Of a stretch of 43,287 nt of DNA, positions 7,567 through 17,162 are shown in pieces (within the stretch, counting starts at the first letter, position 1; each line of letters begins with the position of its first letter). Source of the DNA: Chitinophagaceae bacterium (GTDB lineage: Bacteria > Bacteroidota > Bacteroidia > Chitinophagales > Chitinophagaceae); the NCBI GenBank assembly GCA_947372235.1, contig CANBSW010000016.1, positions 1-43,287 of the forward strand, read 5' to 3'. Position numbers and translations under genes: made by a program. The notes below the pieces were generated by a model, which saw only the letters and a list, made by a program, of their open reading frames with translations, did no database searches and had not been told where the DNA came from.

Positions 7567-10500
7567 TCAATACCCCAATCCCAAATCCCTTCCTTTCATC
7601 ACCGCCGGCACACCTTCAGCAATCCATTTGGCAGGCTTATCTCCTTTGAGCATGTAATCAAAGAATTGTTGCTCACGGATCTGAATGTCTTTGCGGTTCT
7701 TTCTTTCAACAAGATTATGGGCTTCATTATTGTAAGTAAGCATCCAAACTTTTTTACCTAAGCGCCGCATGCCGGAATACATTTCAATTCCCTGATACCA
7801 AGGCACGGCATCATCTGCATCATTGGCCATGATAACCAGTGGCGTGGTTACTTTAGGTAATGAGAACAGAGCAGAGTTCTTGATGTACAGGTCTGGTCTT
7901 TCCCACAGTGTGGCACCAATACGACTCTGTGTTTTTTCGTACTGGAACTGACGCACAATGCCCGGCCCCCAGCGTACACCACCATAAGCACTTGTCATAT
8001 TGGCAACAGGCGCTCCGGCCCATGCAGCTGCATATAAATTTGTTTTGGTGATGAGGTATACGATCTGGTATCCGCCCCAGCTTTGCCCCTGCAACCCAAT
8101 TTTAGTACTGTCTACATATCCTTGTTTTACCACGGCCCTTGTTCCGCTTAAGATATAATCGTACGCACCTTGTCCGGGATATCCTTTTTTATACCAGATA
8201 TCCGGAACAAACACAATATATCCCCTGCTTACAAAGAATGGAATGTTCAAACGGGATGGTGTTGGTGCAGGTGCCTGGTAATTGAATAAGGTATTGTTAT
8301 TCCGCTCGTAGAAATAAACGATCATCGGATATTTCTTTTTAGGATCGAAGTCTTCCGGTTTGTATAAAACCCCTTCCGTTTCCTTTCCTGTATACGCTTT
8401 CCATTTAAACAGTTCTGCAGTGCCCCAATTGTATTCTGATTGCTGCGGATTGGTATTGGATAATTTTACAGCATTGGCTGTTCCTGATTTCGCATACACA
8501 TCTGTTGACTTTGCAAAAGTTTCTTTTGTAAAACTGTACACTTCAGCATCTTTTGCTTTTTGCGGGCCCGCAATGGATGCCGCTTCTTTGATCATAGTAA
8601 CGGTTGTATTTTTTGCCAGATCCAACACTGCCAGTCCACTACTCTTATCTTTCTCATCAAATAAACGAAGCAATAATTTCTGTCCGGGTACGATGAATTT
8701 TTCATCTCTGTCAACATTTACAAAACGATACTGTACTTTATCTTTTCTGCCTGTTGTTAAACAAATAGATTTTTCTTTTCCTTCGGGATCAACCTGCCAT
8801 AGATCAAAGCGGTCGTAGATCAATACATATTTGTCGCCTTCCATCCATTGCACAACACCATAGGCATTGGGATCATCGGGTACATCATTGTCTTCATCAG
8901 ACAAAATTGTTTTAGTATCCCTTGCAACAGGATTCAATTGTTTAGTAGTAGAATTATAACAGAAATAAGCCTGTTTCAATTCATCAAAGAACAATAGGTA
9001 TTTTCCTGTGTAAGAAGCAGACAATGCACTTCCTTTAAAATTCTTTTTGATCAATTCTGATTTACCGGTTACAGGATTTACTGCATGAATATCACTCAGC
9101 GTAAATCCCTGCCACTGGCTGGCAATACGGCGTCCGGTATCGGATGTACCATAAAATACAGCCCCATCACTTTCATTGGTTTGTAATACGCTGCGAAGAG
9201 AAGGATTGGCTAATTGTACCACTTCTTTGCTATCCATATCATAACGTGCCAGATAAGAACGGCTAAGGTCTGCATTCAAACTTCTTACCTGTGCACTCTG
9301 GATCTGGTCGTCGTTATAATGCCAGATATCTACACTCACTCTGTCAAAATCAGGTAGTGAAGTATCTTTCGGAGGCAATACAGGTGAAGTGCCAAAGAAC
9401 AAACGCTGGCCGCTTTTACTAAAGCTGAGGCCACCGCCACCGCCGCCTCTTCCTCCACGTCCACCACCGCCACCGCCAAATGCGCCACCACTGCCTTCAG
9501 CAACTGTCCATGTGGGTATCATGCCTTTACTGTTACGTGATACAATTTGCACAGCACTATCTGCACCGTTTTTAAAATAATACAGTTTATAAAATTTCTG
9601 AACAGCGTTACTACTGCTGTCACGTTCTGCGATAAAAGCTAGCTGGTTGCCGGTTTCATCCATGGTGTACCCTTTGGCATCATTGAATTTTTTGAGAACG
9701 GTTTTACTGGTTTTGCTTCCGGTTTCATATCTAACCACAGAAGATAGTACAGTTGAATCACCTGTTTTTTTAGTGGTCTCATACAAAAGCACATTTCCGT
9801 TCTTACTGAAATAATATTCACTAACTAATTTAAAAGATTGTTTCTCTCCGGTTTGCAGATTTCTCAAAATCAATTCTGTTCCTTCTTCAGCTGCTGCATC
9901 TGCTGCGGGTGCACCGGCTGCTGCTGCGCCTGCACCGGCAGTACCACCACGTCCACCGCGGGCACCACCGCCACCTCCCGCTCCTTGTGCGGCACCACCA
10001 CCTCCACCACCACCGGCAGGCCGGGCTTGTTGCAATACCGACATACCTTTTGTTTTGGCATCATTGGCTTTATTACGGATACTGTCTGCCACATGCATTA
10101 AACTATCAGCTGCATTTAACATGCTCTTGATACGGGAGGCAGAATCCATAGCAGGTCTGCCGCCGGGACTTGCAGGATCGGCAACCACTTTTTCCATCAG
10201 ATAAGCCAGCCATTGGCTGCCATTTTCTTCCGGCGTTTTGTAGGTTTTTACACGGGCTATTTTTTCGATATTCTCTTTGCCCAGTTCAAGAATCGCCAGC
10301 GTGTCTTTGGTCATATCATCAGGACGTTTTTTCTTGATCCTTGCATCGCGGGTATCTTTGAATGCGGGCTTGATACGGCAGATCACAAAACGGCTGTCGT
10401 CTGTGATAGCCGCAGTATATCCCCGCGGTATTTCTTTTTTGTAATCACCTGAAACACTTTGAATCACGAGCACGCCATCACCTTCCTATGGATTGATAGC

Positions 10501-10644
10501 ATACACCACATATTTACCATCATTACTGATAGAACGTTCTGCAATACTTTGCCAGCCATCATACACTGAATGGTCTAAGGGCTTTTTTTGGGCAAGTGCA
10601 GAAAGGGAAATAATACAGAGGAACAAAAAGAGATACTTCTTCAT
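7567..10644 (-). pseudogene. S9 prolyl oligopeptidase-family serine peptidase, interrupted by an in-frame TAG
   Basis: The full frame starts at ATG 10644 with a clear signal peptide (MKKYLFLFLCIISLSALAQ) and runs to 7567 for 1025 codons, except that codon 53 (10486-10488) is TAG. It stands where a glutamine (CAG) would give a smooth INPQEGDG. The only later starts near the break are GTG codons (for example 10473), and a protein from there would lack its export signal. The remainder has a propeller domain and a C-terminal hydrolase with nucleophile serine in GLQGQSWGGY (about 855), aspartate in NDADDAV (about 942-945) and histidine in NNEAHNL (about 975). Two Gly/Ala/Arg-rich inserts are present (DNA 9430-9490 and 9905-10025). 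It is either a recent nonsense allele, a sequencing error or a suppressed codon. Confidence 0.85.
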
Positions 10645-10809
10645 GTACAGTTAGTTTGGTATAGTTCCGAAGATACTCAATCAGGACATAGGGTTTATAT
10701 ACTATCGGTAAATTTTATGAACATCCCGGCATACATGGATATACGGGTTGTTTTTTGCTGATTGAGTACCGATGACCAATTTTATTAAGGTAAGTTAGTA
10801 TCGGAAGCT

Positions 10810-10862
10810 TTCACGCAAAGGCGCCAAGTAGTAAAGCCGCAATGAGTTTTTCTTTGCGTGAA
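10810..10862. repeat. Palindromic repeat of the 'acgcaaag' type
   Basis: Arms ttcacgcaaag (10810-10820) and ctttgcgtgaa (10852-10862) pair perfectly. The following bases, ttttaacttaatgacatt, recur almost exactly after the repeat at 31175-31252, so both belong to one family. It lies in the 300-bp divergent gap 10645-10944, between the peptidase and the propeller gene. Nothing else is clear there apart from TATCTTTA at 10920-10927, a poor match to a Bacteroidota -7 element. Confidence 0.7.
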
Positions 10863-10944
10863 ATCGTTTTAACTTAATGACATTAGCCTATGCCCAATTT
10901 ATTCATTACAAACATCCTTTATCTTTACTCCATAATTTTATCCC

Positions 10945-11772
10945 ATGAAACATATACCATATCTACTTATTATTACCTTATTTACTTCTTCAACAAACGC
11001 CCAGCAGCATAGCCTCGTAAAATTATGGTCAACCGATACGCTTTTAAAAACACCCGAATCTGTGCTGTTCTATGCTAAAGAGAATTTTCTTTTTGTATCC
11101 AATATTGATGGTGTTCCCAACGAAAAAGACGGGAAGGGTTCAATCGGCAAAGTGGCATTGGATGGTAAGATCATACAAACTGATTGGGTGGGCGGACTGA
11201 ATGCACCCAAAGGAATGGGGATCTATAAAAACAAACTCTATGTGGCCGATCTTACAGAAGTGGTGGTGATAGATATAGAAAAGGCAAAGATCATCCGGCA
11301 TATTCCTGTTGAGGGATCCGTTTTTCTGAATGATATTACCATTGATAAAAACGGAGCCGTGTTTGTGAGCGATACCCGTATCAATAAAGTATACCGCATA
11401 GAAAACAATATGGTAGCCACTTTGCTCGAAAACCTGCAGGCACCCAATGGTTTGTTGATACAGGCGGACGGACTATTGATCTTAGACAAAGGCAATCTTA
11501 TTAAAATGATCCCCAGTGGAACACTATCAAATATTGCCGAAGGTATGGACCCTACTACAGATGGTATTGAAATGGTACAAAAGAATGAATACCTCGTAAC
11601 CGCATGGAATGGTGTTATCTACTATATTTATGCCGACGGACATAAACAGGTATTACTTGATACCCGTGCACAAAAAATAAATACTGCAGATATAGGTTAC
11701 GATGCAAAAAAGAGAATTGTATATGTGCCTACTTTTTATAAGAATTGTATTGTGGCGTATGAGTTGAAATAG
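10945..11772 (+). CDS. Exported SMP-30/gluconolactonase-like beta-propeller protein
   Basis: A 275-residue protein with a signal peptide (MKHIPYLLIITLFTSSTNAQQ), then repeated propeller strands of the SMP-30/NHL kind: PESVLFYAKENFLFVSNIDG, LNAPKGMGIYKNKLYVAD, FLNDITIDKNGAVFVSDT, LQAPNGLLIQADGLLILD. The spacing of about 40-45 residues between these fits a six-bladed fold. Members of the superfamily include metal-dependent lactonases, but I cannot assign the metal ligands with confidence. A sugar-lactone hydrolase role is therefore only a possibility, made slightly more attractive by the sugar dehydrogenase 4 kb away. It is a single-gene unit ending at a hairpin shared with the convergent EamA gene. 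Confidence 0.75.
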   Translation: MKHIPYLLIITLFTSSTNAQQHSLVKLWSTDTLLKTPESVLFYAKENFLFVSNIDGVPNEKDGKGSIGKVALDGKIIQTDWVGGLNAPKGMGIYKNKLYVADLTEVVVIDIEKAKIIRHIPVEGSVFLNDITIDKNGAVFVSDTRINKVYRIENNMVATLLENLQAPNGLLIQADGLLILDKGNLIKMIPSGTLSNIAEGMDPTTDGIEMVQKNEYLVTAWNGVIYYIYADGHKQVLLDTRAQKINTADIGYDAKKRIVYVPTFYKNCIVAYELK

Positions 11773-11780
11773 TTTATTGG

Positions 11781-11826
11781 TTTACTCGTTTATTTGTATA
11801 GTTTCCCAATAAACAAATAAACCAAC
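11781..11826. terminator. Bidirectional hairpin between convergent genes
   Basis: gtttatttgt (11788-11797) pairs with acaaataaac (11813-11822), with A/T runs on both sides. It lies between the stop of the propeller gene (11772) and the stop of the transporter gene (11833), a position that fits shared termination. Confidence 0.5.
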
Positions 11827-11832
11827 ACCCCA

Positions 11833-12705
11833 TCAAACCTTTTTCCTCTTCACAACCCTTATCATCTGCAGTACAACAGATAAAGCGATGAGCGAAAAGC
11901 CAATGTAAAAACTTGTATCAAGATTCTCATTTTCTTTGAACAAAACAAAGGCAAGTAATATTCCATAAACGGGCTCCAGGTTAAGACTTAAGTTTTGAGT
12001 AAATGCCGATACTTTTTTTAATGCCCGTAACATCAGATCCATTGCCAGCACTGTGCAGAGCCAGCTTAATACCAGTAACCATCCCCAATCTGACAGCGAC
12101 GGAAAAATATAATCCGTTGGAAAATATTGCAAATAAAAGGGCATACAGAGTGTGAGTAGTAAAACGCCTCCACTCAATTCATATAACATCAATGTTTGTG
12201 GTGGTGCTATGTTTACATTTTTTTTATTCAGTACCGAAAATAAAGCACCTAATAAAGCGGAAGCAATGCCAATTAATATTCCGGTCCGGTAACGGGTGTC
12301 AAAATGAAAGATGAGATAGATGCCGAGTAAACTGATCAGCCCCAAACCTATTTCTGCCAAACTGAATTTGTTTCCCGTCATCCAGGGTTCCAGTATGGCG
12401 GTAAATAATCCAACAGAAGCAAAACAGATCAGTCCGATAGATACATTGGCGGTTTTAATACTTCCATAAAAACAAACCCAATGCAATGCGATCAATGTGC
12501 CTATCCCCAATAATTTCCATACAGAAGCAGGAGATATCTTAGCGATCTTTTTCTTCCAGCTGAGCCAGATAAAAAGTGTTACAACCGTGATCATGATCCT
12601 GTACCATACCAGTAACCCTTCATTCAACAGAATCAGTTTACCCAATACGCCGGTAAATCCCGCGAGGAGAACAGAGATATGCAGATTGATGAGGGCTTTC
12701 TTCAT
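11833..12705 (-). CDS. EamA-family (DMT superfamily) transporter
   Basis: An inner-membrane carrier of 290 residues with ten predicted membrane helices arranged as two EamA halves (about 5-145 and 150-285), the usual size for the family. Diagnostic stretches include LNEGLLVWYRIMITVVTLFIW in half one, ALHWVCFYGSIKTANVSIGL (the conserved helix 3/4 pattern), and LNLEPVYGILLAFVLFKENE in half two. Family members export amino acids, metabolites or drugs, and the substrate cannot be told here. The start is the ATG at 12705; a TTG three codons earlier is less likely. The gene is alone and its promoter region contains a perfect palindrome (12774-12827). Confidence 0.85.
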   Translation of the reverse strand: MKKALINLHISVLLAGFTGVLGKLILLNEGLLVWYRIMITVVTLFIWLSWKKKIAKISPASVWKLLGIGTLIALHWVCFYGSIKTANVSIGLICFASVGLFTAILEPWMTGNKFSLAEIGLGLISLLGIYLIFHFDTRYRTGILIGIASALLGALFSVLNKKNVNIAPPQTLMLYELSGGVLLLTLCMPFYLQYFPTDYIFPSLSDWGWLLVLSWLCTVLAMDLMLRALKKVSAFTQNLSLNLEPVYGILLAFVLFKENENLDTSFYIGFSLIALSVVLQMIRVVKRKKV

Positions 12706-12773
12706 AACACTCAAAGAAACAGAATATTCCTTTTAAATGTTAGCAATCTAAAAATTGAAGAAGACTGAATAAA

Positions 12774-12827
12774 GCATGCAAAGGCGCAAGGGCGCAATTA
12801 AAACCGCGCCCTTGCGCCTTTGCGTGC
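12774..12827. repeat. Perfect 18-bp-arm palindrome
   Basis: The left arm gcaaaggcgcaagggcgc (12778-12795) is exactly complementary to 12806-12823, with a 10-nt AT-rich loop. It belongs with the 'cgcaaaggcgc' type of Bacteroidota intergenic repeat and is related to 10810-10862. It lies between two divergent genes, so it is not a terminator for either of them. Confidence 0.8.
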
Positions 12828-12925
12828 TAATTAATCTTTCTGTATAAATCTGTTTGGATTTCAAAATAATTAGTTTCATATTGTAATAAATTATCAAACA
12901 ACCGACTAACCTATAAAATCTTCTC

Positions 12926-13699
12926 ATGAATCCGATCATCAGTTTAACCAATGTGTATAAAAGCTATGGCGCCAAACAGGTATTGAAAGGCATCAATCTT
13001 TCTATTTATCCCGGACAGGTAATCGGATATATTGGCCCAAACGGTGCGGGAAAAAGTACTACGGTAAAAATATTGTGTGGATTGATCTCTGACTATGAAG
13101 GGGAAGTAATTATTGATGGTATTAACCTGAAAGATGATCCCATCACCATAAAATCTAAAATCGGTTATGTGCCCGAACTGGCTGAATTGTATGATGTTTT
13201 AACCCCCGCAGAATTTCTGGGTTTTATGGGCGAACTATACAATATGCCTAAAGAACTGGCCGATGACAGGATACTGAAAATGCTTACTGCATTTGGATTA
13301 GAAGCCAATATGCACCAGCGCATGGATACTTTTAGTAAAGGGATGCGGCAAAAAGTATTGATCATTTCGGGTTTGTTACATAACCCTGATATTATTATTC
13401 TTGATGAGCCGTTAAGTGGATTAGATGCCAACAGTGTGATCATTGTGAAAGACCTGATCAGCAAATTGGCCAAAGAAGGAAAAACCATTTTCTATTGCAG
13501 TCATATGATGGATGTGGTTGAAAAAGTGAGCGACAGAATTGTATTGATCAACGAAGGAACTGTTTTGGCCGATGGCAGTTTTGAAGAGTTACAACAGCAA
13601 CAGGGTAACCAGAGTCTGGAAAAAATATTTGCTCATATGACAGCTAAAGAATCCCTGTCTGATGCAGCTGACCAGCTGATGAGTGCATTTGGAAAATAA
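12926..13699 (+). CDS. ABC transporter ATP-binding protein
   Basis: A 257-residue ATPase that would power the permease encoded directly downstream. Walker A is GPNGAGKST (about residues 38-46), the Q-loop region follows in GYVPELAELYDV, the signature motif appears as FSKGMRQKV, Walker B is DIIILDEPLSGLD, and the H-loop histidine is in YCSHMMDVVE. The signature FSKGMRQK with SKG is typical of ABC-2-type and drug or Nod-type exporters. The 14-bp gap to the permease gene indicates one operon. The substrate is unknown. Confidence 0.9.
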   Translation: MNPIISLTNVYKSYGAKQVLKGINLSIYPGQVIGYIGPNGAGKSTTVKILCGLISDYEGEVIIDGINLKDDPITIKSKIGYVPELAELYDVLTPAEFLGFMGELYNMPKELADDRILKMLTAFGLEANMHQRMDTFSKGMRQKVLIISGLLHNPDIIILDEPLSGLDANSVIIVKDLISKLAKEGKTIFYCSHMMDVVEKVSDRIVLINEGTVLADGSFEELQQQQGNQSLEKIFAHMTAKESLSDAADQLMSAFGK

Positions 13700-13713
13700 A
13701 CAAACACACAACC

Positions 13714-15432
13714 ATGAACATCATTAATAAATTTTTTCTTTGGCTACTATTATTTCCTTCCGGATTGTATGAAAAAATGGGTGTAAGTGTTCCACATCTG
13801 CGATCTATTCTCAGGATTAAACTGATCATGGATGACAGAAGGCCCAATAGCATTCAGCAAACCAAACAGAAAAAACAGAAAAAACCCATCAGCTTTGCCA
13901 CTTTGGGTACCATGCTTTTTACCGGCATTTTGGGTTGTGTTTTTTTAAGTGCTTTTGCTGTTGGAAAAGATTATTCCACCAAACTAACCATTTATTTTTC
14001 CTTCTACATTTTTGTATTGGCATCAACACTAATCTCTGATTTTACTTCTGTTTTAATTGATGTTCGGGATAATATGATCATTCTTCCCAAACCTATCAAT
14101 GATAAAACTTTTGTATTGGCAAGGCTTTTACATATTGTGATTCATATTTCAAAACTGATACTGCCAATGGCATTACCGGGTATGATCATGATGGGAATTC
14201 TTGAAGGTATCACTGGTGTTATACCTTTTATCCTTTTAATATTGTGCGCTACCCTGTTTACCATTTTCCTCATCAATGCCTTGTATATTTTTATCCTGAA
14301 AATAACTACCCCCGAAAAATTCAAAACAGTGATCAGTTATTTTCAGATCTTTTTTGCCATCTTTTTTTATGCAGGCTACCAACTGGTTCCCAAATTATTC
14401 AGCAAAGCGGCTTTGGAAAACTATAGCATTACTACGTTCAGTTGGGCAGGAATTGTACCACCCTATTGGTTTGCAGCCAGCTGGCAATACCTGAAAACTT
14501 TCGATCTGGGTTCACCATTGGTTCTTTATTTTGTTTTAAGTATAGCTTTACCCATTCTCAGTATCTGGATCGTGATCAAATATTTTGCGCCATCCTTTAA
14601 CCAGAAATTATCGATGATCAGTGGCAGCGAAGGAGAAGCCACACCTGTGAAAGCTGATAAAAAAGGATTAATCTCAACCACTTCTGTTTTCATCACTTCT
14701 ATGGCAAACCGGTTTACAGAAAAAGGAACGGAAAGAATGTCATTCCTTCATACCTGGAAGATGACTGGTCGAAGCCGTGATTTTAAAATGAAAGTTTATC
14801 CTTCCATGGGATATCTTGTTGTTTACATCGTTCTTATTTTCATGAGAAACAGAGATATTTCTTTAGATGCGATAAGAGACCAATCCGGAAAAGGTAAATT
14901 CCTTTTTCTGGGAGTCATCTATTTCTGCAGTTTTGTATTGATCATGGCTTTACAACAACTTACATTTTCTGATAAATACAAAGCAGCCTGGATCTATTAT
15001 ATCACCCCAATAAAATCGCCAGGTAAATTATTGAGTGGTGCTTTGAAAGCAACCATTGTAAAATTTTATCTGCCTATTGTTGTAATAACTTCTGCAGCAG
15101 CCATTATTATTGTTGGCCCGGCAGTTATTCCGAATTTATTATTAGGGATATTTAATCTATTTCTGATTACAACAATACGTGCCTACATGTCAATGCGAGA
15201 TCTTCCCTTTTCTCAACAACAATCTGCTTCAGTAAAAGGAAGCAATTTTATCCGCGGCCTGTTTATCATGATGATCATGGGCATATTGGCTGCGATGCAT
15301 TATTTTGTTTACAGTTATTTTATTGTGATACTCATCCTCTGCGTATTATCCATCATTGCATCATGGTTAATGATGGATGCGTTGAAAAATAAAACATGGG
15401 ACAGTTTGGTTACGAAAGTGTATGAGGGGTAG
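13714..15432 (+). CDS. ABC-2-like transporter permease
   Basis: A 572-residue polytopic membrane protein, the partner of the ATPase 14 bp upstream. Hydrophobic helices are visible at about residues 65-85, 92-115, 145-170, 172-196, 208-230, 265-290, 370-388, 405-425, 445-475 and 510-560. A soluble basic loop (about 300-365) separates two halves. N-terminal basic patch QQTKQKKQKKP lies just before the first helix. The family is common in Bacteroidota as ATPase plus long permease pairs without a periplasmic binding protein, pointing to export. The exact cargo is not known. Confidence 0.78.
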   Translation: MNIINKFFLWLLLFPSGLYEKMGVSVPHLRSILRIKLIMDDRRPNSIQQTKQKKQKKPISFATLGTMLFTGILGCVFLSAFAVGKDYSTKLTIYFSFYIFVLASTLISDFTSVLIDVRDNMIILPKPINDKTFVLARLLHIVIHISKLILPMALPGMIMMGILEGITGVIPFILLILCATLFTIFLINALYIFILKITTPEKFKTVISYFQIFFAIFFYAGYQLVPKLFSKAALENYSITTFSWAGIVPPYWFAASWQYLKTFDLGSPLVLYFVLSIALPILSIWIVIKYFAPSFNQKLSMISGSEGEATPVKADKKGLISTTSVFITSMANRFTEKGTERMSFLHTWKMTGRSRDFKMKVYPSMGYLVVYIVLIFMRNRDISLDAIRDQSGKGKFLFLGVIYFCSFVLIMALQQLTFSDKYKAAWIYYITPIKSPGKLLSGALKATIVKFYLPIVVITSAAAIIIVGPAVIPNLLLGIFNLFLITTIRAYMSMRDLPFSQQQSASVKGSNFIRGLFIMMIMGILAAMHYFVYSYFIVILILCVLSIIASWLMMDALKNKTWDSLVTKVYEG

Positions 15433-15435
15433 AAA

Positions 15436-15522
15436 CGTCATTGCGAGCTTCGCGAAGCAATCTGTGTTTTGAATTGCAGGTTGGATGGCTTGGCACAGGC
15501 TGCTTCGTTCCTCGCAGTGACG
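15436..15522. repeat. REP-like palindrome 'cgtcattgcgag' (copy 1)
   Basis: The left end cgtcattgcgag (15436-15447) pairs imperfectly with ctcgcagtgacg (15511-15522), and the inner arms contain cgaagcaatctgt. The same family appears at 37480-37566. It starts 4 bp after the permease stop, between convergent genes, so it may end transcripts from both sides. Confidence 0.82.
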
Positions 15523-15542
15523 TCCTGTGTTCATCAAATAGA

Positions 15543-16286
15543 TTAACTATTCTTCACCTTCTTCTTGTAATTGCTAAACAGGCTTTTCCATTGGATGCTG
15601 AGAACACCCAATACACCTTCTTTGATGATGCCTTTGCTCATTTTACTAACTCCGATCTTACGGTCTACAAAAGTGATGGCAACTTCTTTTATTTGGAAAC
15701 CTAATTTCCAGGCAGCAAATTTCATTTCTATCTGGAAAGCATAACCCACAAAATGGATCATATCAAAATTGATCGTTTCCAACACAATCCTTTTATAACA
15801 AACAAAACCTGCAGTAGGATCATTCACAGGCATCCACGTAATCAGTTTTGTATAAAACGCTCCGCCTTTTGAATAGAGCTGCCTGTCTAATGGCCAGTTC
15901 TCCGTTTTTCCGCCGGGTACATAACGACTGCCAATGGAAACATCTCCACCTTCCTTTTTACAGGCATTGTATAACCTTTCAAGATCTTCCGGATTGTGAG
16001 AGAAGTCAGCATCCATTTCAAAAATATACTGGTATCCTTTATCAAGGCTCCATTTAAATCCGTAGATATAAGCCGTACCCAAACCAAGTTTTCCTTTTCT
16101 TTCTTCTAAAAATAACTGATCAGGATAAATAAACATCAACTCGCGAACAATTGCTGCGGTACCATCAGGAGAACCATCATCTATTACCAGCACATGATAA
16201 CCCTGCCCCAGTGAAAAGACCTTGTTAATGATAGCAGCAATATTCTCCTTCTCATTATAAGTAGGTATGATTACAATTTTTTCCAA
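15543..16286 (-). CDS. Polyprenol monophosphomannose synthase-like glycosyltransferase (GT2)
   Basis: A 247-residue family 2 glycosyltransferase of the dolichol-phosphate-mannose-synthase (Dpm1) type, which moves a sugar from a nucleotide donor to a polyprenyl phosphate on the cytoplasmic face of the membrane. The N-terminus IIPTYNEKENI and VIDDGSPDGT form the donor site, FEMDADFSHNPED holds the metal-binding acidic motif, and SRYVPGG and DPTAGFVCYKR are family patterns. No C-terminal membrane domain is present, matching the soluble Dpm1 class. The start must be TTG at 16286: the alignment begins exactly at MEKIVIIPTYNE and no in-frame ATG exists before an upstream stop. Confidence 0.9.
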   Translation of the reverse strand: MEKIVIIPTYNEKENIAAIINKVFSLGQGYHVLVIDDGSPDGTAAIVRELMFIYPDQLFLEERKGKLGLGTAYIYGFKWSLDKGYQYIFEMDADFSHNPEDLERLYNACKKEGGDVSIGSRYVPGGKTENWPLDRQLYSKGGAFYTKLITWMPVNDPTAGFVCYKRIVLETINFDMIHFVGYAFQIEMKFAAWKLGFQIKEVAITFVDRKIGVSKMSKGIIKEGVLGVLSIQWKSLFSNYKKKVKNS

Positions 16287-16374
16287 ATAAAGGGGGTATC
16301 GGTTGAAAATCTAAGTTACAACTTAGATTGGTTACAAATATGGTATTATGTAATAAGAAATCCTTAAAACAGAA

Positions 16375-17145
16375 TTAGGGTTTCTTTACCAAAGTTCGAT
16401 TCAGTATTTCAGTCAGCTTTTGCTTGGTATTCATCGCAAAATCACCTTTCATCATCCAATCATAATACTGTGGCTCTTCTTTCAGAACCTGGGTAACCGG
16501 TTTTCCCTTATGTTTTCCGAAATTGAATATTTCTATCCCTTTTTCTTTGATGAATCTACGGGCAAAATCAACGATATCATCTTCTCCGGTAAATTTCACG
16601 ATACTTTCCACAGAATTGCCAATTTGCGGATATCGTTCTACCTGTGCTTCCAGAATTTCCCAGGTTGCCGTTGCATCTACTTCGGCACTATGGGCACCTT
16701 CCAGGGTTTTTTGACAATAGAATTTATAGGCTGCACTCAGCGTTCTTTGTTCCATCATATGAAACACTTTCTGAACATCAACCAGTTTCTTTCCTTCAAT
16801 GCTGAACTCCATTCCAATCCGCATAAATTCTTCTATCAACATCGGGATATCAAAACGGTTACTGTTATATCCGCCAAGATCGCAATTATCGATAAATTGT
16901 TTCAACTCATTGGCCGCCACTTTAAAAGTAGGTGCATCTTTTACCATTTCATCTGTAATGCCATGAATCTCTGTAGAGCCGACAGGAATGGGCATTCCGG
17001 GGTTGATCAGTTTTCTTTTTACCTGACGGGTACCATCGGGTAATACTTTCACTATGGCAATTTCTACAATCCTGTCGGTACTGATATTGATGCCTGTGGT
17101 TTCAAGATCGATAAAAGCAATGGGGCGGGTTAGCTGCAATTTCAT
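16375..17145 (-). CDS. DnaQ-like 3'-5' exonuclease
   Basis: A 256-residue nuclease with an N-terminal DEDDh exonuclease domain: first acids in FIDLETTGIN, third acid in the NSNRFDIPML stretch, and the final H-x4-D in HSAEVDATATWEIL. About 60 residues follow, including FNFGKHKGKPVTQVLKEEPQ YYDWMMKGDF, a small C-terminal domain resembling DUF3820-type proteins (GKHKGK followed by DWM). That two-domain build is common in Bacteroidota and probably acts in DNA repair or RNA/DNA trimming rather than as polymerase III epsilon. It overlaps nothing and lies 17 bp downstream of mpl, suggesting joint transcription. Confidence 0.85.
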   Translation of the reverse strand: MKLQLTRPIAFIDLETTGINISTDRIVEIAIVKVLPDGTRQVKRKLINPGMPIPVGSTEIHGITDEMVKDAPTFKVAANELKQFIDNCDLGGYNSNRFDIPMLIEEFMRIGMEFSIEGKKLVDVQKVFHMMEQRTLSAAYKFYCQKTLEGAHSAEVDATATWEILEAQVERYPQIGNSVESIVKFTGEDDIVDFARRFIKEKGIEIFNFGKHKGKPVTQVLKEEPQYYDWMMKGDFAMNTKQKLTEILNRTLVKKP

Positions 17146-17162
17146 TATCAGTAATTCTTTTC

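Noticed and set aside
9389..10130. Several frames of 60-87 codons rich in proline, glycine, cysteine or histidine on both strands
   Set aside because: They are alternate readings of the GC-rich low-complexity DNA inside the S9 peptidase. Their odd composition follows from the GGC/GCC tracts and none has its own start context.
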